Source: Lachnospiraceae bacterium
Lineage (GTDB): Bacteria > Bacillota > Clostridia > Lachnospirales > Lachnospiraceae
Reading direction: 5' to 3'
Assembly (NCBI GenBank): GCA_024684055.1
Contig: JAIKXN010000143.1
Location: 1 to 40,816 of the forward strand
DNA length: 40,816 nucleotides
Below the pieces are notes generated by a model. The model did no database searches. It saw nothing but the letters and a program-made list of their open reading frames with translations, and had not been told where the DNA came from. Position 1 is the first letter of the stretch. Each line of letters begins with the position of its first letter. Below are positions 8,820-16,628 of the stretch, piece after piece. The position numbers and the translations under genes were made by a program.

Positions 8820-11036
8820 TTAAACCTCGTAGCCTGCTGCCTTTACCGCTGCCTTAAGCGTTTCTTCGTCAACGCTTCCGTCGGTTTCAACATCTACTTT
8901 CTTTGCCTCCAGATCTGCATTTGCGGATAAAACTCCCGCAACTGCCTTAATGGAATCCTCCACTCTCTTTTTGCAATGTTCGCACATCATTCCTTCAACA
9001 CCAAATGAAATCATCTCTTTAACCTCCGATATAATTTTACAATCACATTGATTTTCGTTCAACTCCAAATGAGACTCTTTTTCTTCTTTCGAAACTTCCA
9101 GGCCCTTATCAAGCCTGACTCCCATAAGCCTTAATGCGTTCAGGCATACACAGATGCTGCTTAAACTCATGCATGCCGCGCCGATCATGGGATTAAGTTT
9201 TAAACCGAATACCGGCAAAAGCGCACCTGCCGCAACAGGTATCATGAGAATATTGTAAAAGAAAGCCCAGAAAAGATTCTCTTTTATGTTAAGGATCGTC
9301 TTTTTCGAAAGCCTTATCGCACGGACAACATCAAGCAGATCGCTGTGCATAAGCACAACATCGCCGCATTCGATGGCGATATCCTTGCCCGCTCCCATTG
9401 CCATTCCGACTTCCGCGGTTGCAAGTGCCGGAGCGTCATTGATGCCGTCGCCGACCATAAGTACTTTTTTGCCCTGACTCTGAAGTTCTTTTACTATATT
9501 TGCTTTGTCATCGGGTTTAAGCTCGTATCTGACAGAGGAAACGCCCGCTTCTTCGGCTATTTTCAAGGCCTTTTCCTTTTTGTCGCCGGTAAGCATTATG
9601 GTTTCAAAACCCATGCCCTTAAGGATTTCCATGGCTTTGGGCGACGTTTTCCTGACTTTATCCTGACGAACCTCGCCTTCAACCGAAACGGTTCCCTCTG
9701 TTACGGTACCGGTCTTGTCAAAAACAATCGTATCAAGGCTTCTTAATCTCTCAAGGCTCTCGGCATTCTTAAAAAGTATACCTTTCTTTGCGCCCACTCC
9801 CATACCCACGGTAATCGCAACCGGAGTCGCAAGTCCCAGAGCGCAGGGGCAGGATATTACGAGCACGCAGATTGCATTTGAAAATGCCGTCTTGAAATCC
9901 TTCGTTGCAAAAATCCATATAACAAACGTGATGATGGCGATGACGATTATCGCAGGAACGAAAACCGCGGAAATCTTATCTGCGAGTCTTGCAATCGGTG
10001 CCTTCGTGGCTCCCGCTTCCTTAGTCATCTTTACTATCTTCATAAGAGTCGAATCTTCTCCGACTCCTTCTGCCTTAACACGCACGTATCCGTCGATGAT
10101 CATGCTTCCGGAGATAACTTCGTCTCCTTCGGCTTTTCTTACGGCTTCGCTCTCGCCCGTTATCGCAGATTCGTCAAAATCCGCTTTTCCGAAAACGACT
10201 TTTCCGTCCACACTCGCCGCCTCGCCTTTTGAAATAAGAATAATATCACCTTTTTTTATTTCTTCCGGTGAAATGGTCTCTTCTGTCTCGCTGCCGTTTT
10301 CATCAGTCTTTATCCTTATTATCTTTTTGGGACACATATCGATAAGTCCGTCGATCGCATCCTTCGTCTTTCTCTTTGATTTCGATTCAAGATATTTTCC
10401 CACGGAAACAAGCGTGAGGATCATTCCCGCCGAATCAAAGTAAAGATTCATCGAATAGTCCATGGCTTTTTCGTGATTTCCGTTTTCAAAGGAAATAAGG
10501 ATCATGAAAAGTCCGAAAAGACTGTATCCGAGTGCACACAAAGATCCGAGTGAAACCAGCACGTCCATATTTGTTCCGCCCGATCTTAACGCTTTAAAAC
10601 CGTTAATATAGAATTTTTTATTCAGTAAAAGTACCGGAATAACAAGAATAAACTGGGTTAACGCATTGGTGGAAACATCCCATTTCGCTCCCATTGCGAT
10701 AACCATAAGGATTATGATAAGGATTACGGAAGCGATAAGTCTCGCCAGTTCCGCTTTATCTTCTTTTTTATCCGCTGCATTTGCAGAATTTCCGGAAACG
10801 CCGCCGTTTTCCTTATTTTCTTTTTCCCCGATAAGACTCGCAAAATATCCTGCCTTATTTACGGCATTTTCTATCATTTCGGGATTTACTGCTTCTTCAT
10901 CAAAATGAACGATCATCATCTCTTCGATCAGATTGACGCTTACTTCCTCAACACCCTGTATTTTTCTGACTGCTCTTTCAACGTTCGCAACACAGTTTGC
11001 ACAGGTCATTCCCCTGACGCTAAAGGTTTTCTTCAT
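8820..11036 (-). CDS. copA: Copper P1B-type ATPase lacking the N (ATP-binding) domain, with HMA domains at both ends
   Basis: A 738-aa copper transporter. An N-terminal HMA domain carries C12 and C15 (GMTCANC). Transmembrane helices, the actuator loop TGES (293-296), the CPC copper site C396-C398, the phosphorylated D440 in DKTGT, TGD (483-485) and GDGINDAP (529-536) are all present. Y594-N595 and M623xxSS mark the Cu+ subgroup. A second HMA domain lies at the C-terminus (about 675-738) with GMMCEHC. Only 43 residues separate D440 from T483, against roughly 150 in normal family members: the N-domain with its SEHPL and GxGxxG motifs is absent, and the sequence goes straight from DKTGTVTEG to a DxVRxTS-like segment. 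The frame is open and the ribosome site (AAGGAGGACTAACCG) is excellent. Whether it can bind ATP normally is doubtful. Confidence 0.93.
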   Translation of the reverse strand: MKKTFSVRGMTCANCVANVERAVRKIQGVEEVSVNLIEEMMIVHFDEEAVNPEMIENAVNKAGYFASLIGEKENKENGGVSGNSANAADKKEDKAELARLIASVILIIILMVIAMGAKWDVSTNALTQFILVIPVLLLNKKFYINGFKALRSGGTNMDVLVSLGSLCALGYSLFGLFMILISFENGNHEKAMDYSMNLYFDSAGMILTLVSVGKYLESKSKRKTKDAIDGLIDMCPKKIIRIKTDENGSETEETISPEEIKKGDIILISKGEAASVDGKVVFGKADFDESAITGESEAVRKAEGDEVISGSMIIDGYVRVKAEGVGEDSTLMKIVKMTKEAGATKAPIARLADKISAVFVPAIIVIAIITFVIWIFATKDFKTAFSNAICVLVISCPCALGLATPVAITVGMGVGAKKGILFKNAESLERLRSLDTIVFDKTGTVTEGTVSVEGEVRQDKVRKTSPKAMEILKGMGFETIMLTGDKKEKALKIAEEAGVSSVRYELKPDDKANIVKELQSQGKKVLMVGDGINDAPALATAEVGMAMGAGKDIAIECGDVVLMHSDLLDVVRAIRLSKKTILNIKENLFWAFFYNILMIPVAAGALLPVFGLKLNPMIGAACMSLSSICVCLNALRLMGVRLDKGLEVSKEEKESHLELNENQCDCKIISEVKEMISFGVEGMMCEHCKKRVEDSIKAVAGVLSANADLEAKKVDVETDGSVDEETLKAAVKAAGYEV

Positions 11037-11056
11037 CGGTTAGTCCTCCTTAACAG

Positions 11057-11086
11057 AGTATAGCATTTTTGTATATGTTTTTTCAA
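11057..11086 (-). promoter_or_regulatory. Candidate copA promoter
   Basis: TTGAAA (11086-11081), an 18-nt spacer and TATACT (11062-11057) on the minus strand. The predicted start falls at or just before the AAGGAGG ribosome site, so the leader would be only a few nucleotides long. No clear CsoR- or CopY-type operator was seen. Confidence 0.5.
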
Positions 11087-11118
11087 TAATGTACTTATTT
11101 AAGTTCGATTCCGATTTT

Positions 11119-11157
11119 TAAAAAAGACACCCCACCATTCTTTCAGAAATGATGGGG
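11119..11157 (-). terminator. Rho-independent terminator after the activase-like operon
   Basis: On the minus strand CCCCATCATT pairs with AATGGTGGGG (10 bp, one U-G wobble, hairpin 11130-11157). TGTC and then six T residues (11125-11120) follow. It lies 28 nt downstream of the 415-aa gene and separates that operon from copA. Confidence 0.85.
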
Positions 11158-11184
11158 CAGGATTCAATTATTTTATTTAACCGA

Positions 11185-12432
11185 TTATTTGTCTTTATTT
11201 GCATTCGCAAGCAAAAGCTTGATCCTGTTCTGCTGGTTTATTTCGCTCGCACTCGCATCATAGTCGATGGCGATGATATTTACGCCGGGATTTCTTTCCT
11301 TGACGATCTTCATAACTCCCTTTCCGACTATGTGGTTCGGAAGGCATCCGAAAGGCTGCGCACAGATGATATTGTTCGTGCCTTTGTCGATATGCTCGAT
11401 CATCTCGGCTACAAGAAGCCAGCCTTCGCCCATTTTTACCCCAAGGTTTATGTAGGGTTTGGCGAGTTCAACCGTATGTGCAAAGGGTGTGGGCGGTTCG
11501 AAATCGCTCTCTTCCTTTATAACGTTGATGATATCTCTCTGTTTTCCGCTGAAAACCTTATACGCAAGCTTCAGAAGACCGATGCTCTTCTTGTGTGTTC
11601 TGTACATGTCATGCTCGATGATACGTCCGTAAACATAGAAAAGAAGGAAGTCGAGAAGTCCGGCCATAACGGGTGATGCGCCTTCGTCAATAAGGTAGTT
11701 TTCCAGATCTCTGTTTGCAAGCGGCGAGAATTTTACATATATCTCTCCGACGATGCCGACTTTGGTCTTTTCTTCCGTGCTTCTCGGAATCGAAGCGAAG
11801 TCCCTTACAACTTCCCTGTAAGTCTTTTTAATCTTTGAATAAGGAAGGGGACCGCTCTTTCCGAGCTGATCGACAAGTTTCTGCGTCCAGTAATCCGCCT
11901 TCGCTTCGGCATCGCCGCGATGGATTTCCATAGCCTTCGCCTGGTTTGTGAGGATCATGAGAATGTCACCGTAAAGAACCGAGTAAAGCATTCTTCTTAC
12001 CATCGGAGGATTGAGTTTGAAACCTTCGTTTTTCTCCATTCCGACGAAGTTGAGCGATATAACCGGCATGTATCCGTATCCGGCCTTTTTCAGGGCTTTT
12101 CTTATCAGAGATATGTAGTTTGATGCTCTGCATCCGCCGCCTGTCTGCGTAAAGAAAAGGGCTGTTTTGTGCACATCGTATTTGCCGCTCTGCAAAGCGT
12201 TAATAAACTGTCCGACTACCAGAGTTGCCGGGTAACAGGTATCGTTATGCACGTATTTCAAACCGGTTTCGATAACTTCCCTTCCGCTGTTTTCAAGAAG
12301 TTCCGCATCGTATCCGTAAACCCTCATAAGGGATGCAAGCATTTTTAAATGTCGCGGAAGCATTGTCGGAATCAGGATTTTGTAATCCTTTTTCATTTCC
12401 GCGGTAAATTCCACTCTTTCGGAATCGTTCAT
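11185..12432 (-). CDS. 2-hydroxyacyl-CoA dehydratase-related protein, C-terminal part of a split activase-like protein
   Basis: A 415-aa protein matching the C-terminal third of the giant (about 1400-aa) acyl-CoA dehydratase activase-like proteins of Firmicutes (COG3581-like). Cysteine-bearing motifs typical of this part are visible: NDTCYPATL, GGGCRASNY and CAQPFGCLPNH. Its ATG overlaps the TGA of the 984-aa gene by four bases (ATGA), so the pair is translationally coupled. Relatives of the dehydratase component carry Fe-S clusters bound by such cysteines. Function is inferred only: probably a reductase or activator using ATP and Fe-S clusters. The reaction is unknown. Confidence 0.85.
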   Translation of the reverse strand: MNDSERVEFTAEMKKDYKILIPTMLPRHLKMLASLMRVYGYDAELLENSGREVIETGLKYVHNDTCYPATLVVGQFINALQSGKYDVHKTALFFTQTGGGCRASNYISLIRKALKKAGYGYMPVISLNFVGMEKNEGFKLNPPMVRRMLYSVLYGDILMILTNQAKAMEIHRGDAEAKADYWTQKLVDQLGKSGPLPYSKIKKTYREVVRDFASIPRSTEEKTKVGIVGEIYVKFSPLANRDLENYLIDEGASPVMAGLLDFLLFYVYGRIIEHDMYRTHKKSIGLLKLAYKVFSGKQRDIINVIKEESDFEPPTPFAHTVELAKPYINLGVKMGEGWLLVAEMIEHIDKGTNNIICAQPFGCLPNHIVGKGVMKIVKERNPGVNIIAIDYDASASEINQQNRIKLLLANANKDK

Positions 12433-15383
12433 CTATCTTTTCCCTCTCTCATTTCGAGCGCGCCAAGCAGGGATCTTAATCTGATGTTGACGGCCGAAAG
12501 ATTATTAATCTCATCGATTTTGATCTGAGTATAAATTCTGCCTTCTTTTTCCACTATCGATCTTACTTCATCGGTGGTAATGGCATCGATACCGCAACCG
12601 AATGATACGAGCTGCACGAGTTCCATGTCTTTCTGAGTGATGGCATAATGAGCCGCTCTGTAAAGACGCTGGTGGAATGTCCACTGGTTAAGGACATTCG
12701 TGGGAACCTTGCCGATCCTGTTTGCGATCGCCTCTTCGGTAATGACCGCAAAACCGAGGCTGCACGCAAGCAGATCGATTCCGTGGCTTATTTCGGGATC
12801 GATGTGATAAGGTCTTCCGGCAAGTACCATGATCTTTTTGTTTAATTCTCTTGCTCTTTGGATGATTCTTTCAGTCTCTTCGAAAAGCTCTTTTTTGTAC
12901 TGAGCGTACTTTTCGAAGCCCGCGTGAACCGCTTCGAGATAACGCTTTCTGCTGACATTGATCAGATCTTTCGGAAGCGTGATCTCGAGTTCTCTTGCGA
13001 GTTCTTTTTCATCATTGATGTTAAGGAAAGGCGCAAGATATCTGACTTCTTTTAAGATATCCATGTTATCCTTCAGAAGTTCGGGATAATATGCAACAAC
13101 GGGACAGTTGTAATGGTTGTCGCCCGCTTTTTCGTCTATGTTGTAAGTAAGACAGGGAGCAAAGATCGCATCAACCTTGTCTTTTATAAGCATTTCGATG
13201 TGGCCGTGCATAAGCTTTGCCGGGTAGCAGACCGTATCCGAAGGAATGCTGTCCTGTCCGAGAAGATATGTGTCTCTCGATGAAAGTCCGGAAAGTTTCA
13301 CGCTGAAGCCGAGATTTTCGAATATGCCCACCCACAAAGGAGCAAGGTCGTACATTCCGAGCTGAAGCGGCATTCCTATGACTTTCTTTCCTTCTTCGAT
13401 GGGTTTTGCAAGATTCATGAAATACTGTCTCTTGTATTCGTATAAGTTTAATTTCTCGTCAATCTTTCCCTTGGATGTCATCTTTTCGCATCTGTTTCCG
13501 GAAACAAATCTTCCGCCGTCCGAAAAGATGTTTATCGTCAAAGCACAATGGTTGGTACAGCCCTGACATACCGAAGCTTTTGATGTATGCGTGAATGTCT
13601 TTAAGTCTTCGAGTGAAATAAGCGCGGATTCTTCAAGGCCGAGTCCCATAGAATAAATGGCCGCACCGTATGCACCCATAATTCCGGCAATGGCAGGTCT
13701 TACGACATTCTTGCCGATCTCGTTTTCGAAAGCGCGAAGTACGGCATCATTTAAAAACGTACCGCCCTGCACTACGATATGCTCGCCGAGTTCGGTCGGC
13801 GAATTCGCACGGATAACTTTGTAGATTGCATTCTTTATAACCGAAACGGATATTCCGGCGGAAATGTTTTCTACCGAAACACCGTCTTTTTGCGCCTGCT
13901 TGATGGATGAGTTCATGAAAACGGTACATCTTGAACCGAGATCCACCGGCGCATTGCCTTTGAGTCCGAGTTTGGAAAACTCTTTGGAATCGTATCCCAT
14001 GGACTTTGCGAATGTTTCTATAAAAGAACCGCAGCCGGATGAACATGCCTCGTTAAGCATGATGCTGTCGACCGCTTCGTTTTTAATCTTGATACATTTG
14101 ATATCCTGACCGCCGATGTCGAGGATGAAATCCACATTCGGAAGGAACTGCTTCGATGCCATGAAATGTGCCATGGTCTCAACAAGACCTCTGTCCACAT
14201 GAAAGGCATTTAAAATAAGCTGCTCGCCGTAACCTGTTACAGCCGAAGCTTTTATCTTTATCCTGTCGCCGCAAAGGGTTCTTACTTCCGTAAGTTTCTC
14301 TTTTACGACGTCAACGGGATTACCCTTGTTGGAATTGTAGTAATGCCAGAGGATATCCTTTTTGTCGCTTATAAGCACGAGTTTTGTGGTGGTCGAACCA
14401 CAGTCGATACCGAGATATGCGTCGCCGCTGTATTCGTTTATGTCCGCAAATTCAACGGTTTCCTTTGCGTGACGCTCTTTGAATTCAGTGAGTGCGGCTT
14501 CGTTTTCAAAAAGAGGAGGCATGCTCGCAACTTCTCTCTTTGCATTTACCGCTTCTTCTAGTTTCTCTATAAGCTTTTCGTAAGCATAGGTCTTTTCCGC
14601 TTTCTCGGCGAAGATCGAAGCACCGAGTGCAACCGCATAAAGCGAATAATCGGGGAAAAGAGCATTCCCGTCATCAAGCTTCAAAGTTTCCCTGAATGCT
14701 TTTCTTAATCCCTGATTGTAGAAAAGCGGTCCGCCGAGGAACATTACTTTTCCCTTGATCTTTCTTCCCTGAGCAAGTCCCGCGATGGTCTGATTGACAA
14801 CCGCCATGTAAATGCTTGCCGCTATATCGTTCTTTGAAACGCCCTGATTGATAAGGGGCTGAATATCGGTCTTCGCGAAAACACCGCATCTTGAAGCGAT
14901 CGGATAAACCTTTTCGCATTTAAGGCTCATCTCGTCGAGCTCATCCGGCGTAACATTTAAAAGAGACGCCATCTGATCGATGAATGCACCGGTACCGCCT
15001 GCGCAGGTTCCGTTCATTCTTTCGTCAACGCCGCCCTTTAAGAAAATGATCTTGGCATCTTCTCCGCCCAGCTCGATGACCACTTCGGTATCGGGTTCTT
15101 TTTTCTCAACAAGTGCAAAAGTAGCGTAAACTTCCTGAACGAACTGAAGTCTCGCCACCTGTGCCACACCCATTCCGGCGGATCCCGATATTGCGATCCT
15201 GATCTTTTTATCCCGCAAATAAGGCTCTGCTTCCTTTAAAAGGGACAGAGTCTTCTGACGTACCTGAGAATAATGTCTCTCGTATTTTTTGTAAATTACT
15301 TCTTCGCCATCGCGAATTACCAGTTTCGCCGTTGTGGAACCGACGTCCACACCGACTGATATTTCCTTGCCTTTTGTCTGCAT
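12429..15383 (-). CDS. Acyl-CoA dehydratase activase-like protein with two BadF/HgdC ATPase domains
   Basis: A 984-aa protein. It has two tandem ASKHA ATPase domains of the BadF/BcrA/HgdC family: DVGSTTAK at 13-20 and DCGSTTTK at 327-334. Each keeps the two cysteines expected to bind a bridging [4Fe-4S] cluster (C127 and C166 in the first; C447 and C486 in the second). A Cys-rich knot follows (CQGCTNHC near 636, then SGNRC), then a DUF2229-type region (about 665-880) with DTVCYPAKLMHG. Known activases use ATP to drive low-potential electron transfer to 2-hydroxyacyl-CoA dehydratases; these fused versions are uncharacterised. The ATG follows AAGAGAG. It lies 18 nt after the patatin gene and overlaps the 415-aa gene by 4 nt; together they total 1399 aa. 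Confidence 0.88.
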   Translation of the reverse strand: MQTKGKEISVGVDVGSTTAKLVIRDGEEVIYKKYERHYSQVRQKTLSLLKEAEPYLRDKKIRIAISGSAGMGVAQVARLQFVQEVYATFALVEKKEPDTEVVIELGGEDAKIIFLKGGVDERMNGTCAGGTGAFIDQMASLLNVTPDELDEMSLKCEKVYPIASRCGVFAKTDIQPLINQGVSKNDIAASIYMAVVNQTIAGLAQGRKIKGKVMFLGGPLFYNQGLRKAFRETLKLDDGNALFPDYSLYAVALGASIFAEKAEKTYAYEKLIEKLEEAVNAKREVASMPPLFENEAALTEFKERHAKETVEFADINEYSGDAYLGIDCGSTTTKLVLISDKKDILWHYYNSNKGNPVDVVKEKLTEVRTLCGDRIKIKASAVTGYGEQLILNAFHVDRGLVETMAHFMASKQFLPNVDFILDIGGQDIKCIKIKNEAVDSIMLNEACSSGCGSFIETFAKSMGYDSKEFSKLGLKGNAPVDLGSRCTVFMNSSIKQAQKDGVSVENISAGISVSVIKNAIYKVIRANSPTELGEHIVVQGGTFLNDAVLRAFENEIGKNVVRPAIAGIMGAYGAAIYSMGLGLEESALISLEDLKTFTHTSKASVCQGCTNHCALTINIFSDGGRFVSGNRCEKMTSKGKIDEKLNLYEYKRQYFMNLAKPIEEGKKVIGMPLQLGMYDLAPLWVGIFENLGFSVKLSGLSSRDTYLLGQDSIPSDTVCYPAKLMHGHIEMLIKDKVDAIFAPCLTYNIDEKAGDNHYNCPVVAYYPELLKDNMDILKEVRYLAPFLNINDEKELARELEITLPKDLINVSRKRYLEAVHAGFEKYAQYKKELFEETERIIQRARELNKKIMVLAGRPYHIDPEISHGIDLLACSLGFAVITEEAIANRIGKVPTNVLNQWTFHQRLYRAAHYAITQKDMELVQLVSFGCGIDAITTDEVRSIVEKEGRIYTQIKIDEINNLSAVNIRLRSLLGALEMREGKDR

Positions 15384-15401
15384 ATGAAACTCTCTTAAAA
15401 A

Positions 15402-16253
15402 CTAATTCGAATATAAAAATTTCTTAACATCTTCAAGTCTTTCTTCCGCTTCTCTCTGACCTTCGTCGTAAAGCGCCGAAATCTTGTCGATATCTTTTTC
15501 CATGTGAGAAAAATCCCAGTGTCCCGTGGGATTGAAAATCATTACCGTACCTTCTTTTTCCATATCCTCGATAAGACGGTACTGGCCCTGAAGAAGAGGA
15601 ATCCTTACCTGAACGGCATCGATAAAACCTTTGAATTTTCTGTATTTCATTTTCATGAAGGGTGTCCATTTTTTTAAGTTTGACGGTTCCATTCCGTCAC
15701 CTTTCGTGGAAAGAACGATAATTCTTTCGCAGCCCTTCTCCATGGCTCTTTTTACGGGAATCGGATCCGAAACGGAGCCGTCCATGTAATAATTGTCGCC
15801 GATTTTATAAGGACCCGTGATAAAAGGAAGAGAACTTGTGGCCATGGACACGTCACAAAAACTCTCGATCGTTTTACTGTCCTTTAAATATTCTGCCTTT
15901 CCCGTAACGCAGTTGGTCGCAACAAATTCGACTTCGGTTTGATTAGCAAAGTATGCATCAAAATCAAATGCAGGTTCTTCGTAGATCAACTCACCGTAAA
16001 GTTTATCGAGATTCATGTATTTGCCGCTTCTGCAAAGCTCTCTGAAGCCGTAGTACGAATCTCCTCTGGGGCATAACAAAACATCCCGGGATCGGCCTAT
16101 CTGTCCCGAAAGGAAATTGCACATGGCACCCGCGCCCGCGGAAACGCCGCATGCATAATCGAATGTTATGCCTTCCTTTGTAAAAATATCCAGAACTCCG
16201 GCAGTGAAAGCGCCTCTGACGCCGCCGCCTTCAAGTATAAGTCCGGTCTTCAT
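15402..16253 (-). CDS. Patatin-like phospholipase (RssA type)
   Basis: A 283-aa patatin-family serine hydrolase (numbered from the chosen start). It shows the oxyanion motif GGGVRG (9-14), the nucleophile S38 in GVSAG, and the dyad partner D158 in MDGSVSDP. Members hydrolyse lipid acyl esters in the cytoplasm or at the membrane. I chose the ATG at 16253 because relatives begin MKTGLxLEGGG; a TTG two codons upstream (16259) would add MR. The nearest purine stretch (TTGAGG) touches the ATG, while a good AAGGAG lies 28 nt upstream beyond a hairpin. It heads the operon with the activase-like pair. Confidence 0.88.
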   Translation of the reverse strand: MKTGLILEGGGVRGAFTAGVLDIFTKEGITFDYACGVSAGAGAMCNFLSGQIGRSRDVLLCPRGDSYYGFRELCRSGKYMNLDKLYGELIYEEPAFDFDAYFANQTEVEFVATNCVTGKAEYLKDSKTIESFCDVSMATSSLPFITGPYKIGDNYYMDGSVSDPIPVKRAMEKGCERIIVLSTKGDGMEPSNLKKWTPFMKMKYRKFKGFIDAVQVRIPLLQGQYRLIEDMEKEGTVMIFNPTGHWDFSHMEKDIDKISALYDEGQREAEERLEDVKKFLYSN

Positions 16254-16628
16254 CCTCAACTAATCCGTAATACCCGGATTTCTCCTTATTATCTGATAAT
16301 ACACAAAAAATCCCAGGCACATAAACCCGGCATGATTTTGTTATTTTCCATGATCGTCATTTACAGTTTTTTCCGTGCAAAAACAGTACTTTGCAACAGA
16401 CACCTACAGTAAAATTTATCATATAATTGTGAAAAAGTCATTAACTTTTACAGTTTATTAATGATTATCACTTTAGGAAATGCCGTTTTGCAGCGAAGTT
16501 TATATTTTCTAACCGACTTTTTCTTGTTTCGTGCATTAAAATAAAGTATAATTATATTTGGTGTTTTTTTGTCAAAGCAAAAAAATATTGCGCAGATTTT
16601 TAAAAGAATTCAAACTTGGAGAATAATA
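16254..16628. other. Divergent intergenic region between patatin and acyl-CoA synthetase genes
   Basis: About 375 bp of AT-rich DNA between two divergently transcribed genes. Its right part holds the synthetase promoter (16524-16552). Its left part holds AAGGAG (16287-16282, minus) and the 6-bp inverted repeat AATCCG-N7-CGGATT (16262-16280) in the patatin leader. A weak minus-strand -10 candidate (TATGAT, near 16421) has no good -35. I saw no small gene, riboswitch or RNA gene. Confidence 0.6.
16524..16552 (+). promoter_or_regulatory. Promoter for the acyl-CoA synthetase gene
   Basis: TTGTTT (16524-16529), 17 nt, then a perfect TATAAT (16547-16552). The start would fall near 16559, giving a leader of about 70 nt before the ATG at 16629. 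Confidence 0.65.

Noticed and set aside
9715-10443. 242-aa plus-strand open frame opposite copA
   Set aside because: It is the antisense shadow of a well-supported gene, with biased Ser/Ala/Phe composition and no recognisable motif.
16569-16628. TTG start extending the acyl-CoA synthetase by 20 residues
   Set aside because: The promoter's transcription start is close to this codon, and the ATG at 16629 has a good GGAG and family-like N-terminus.
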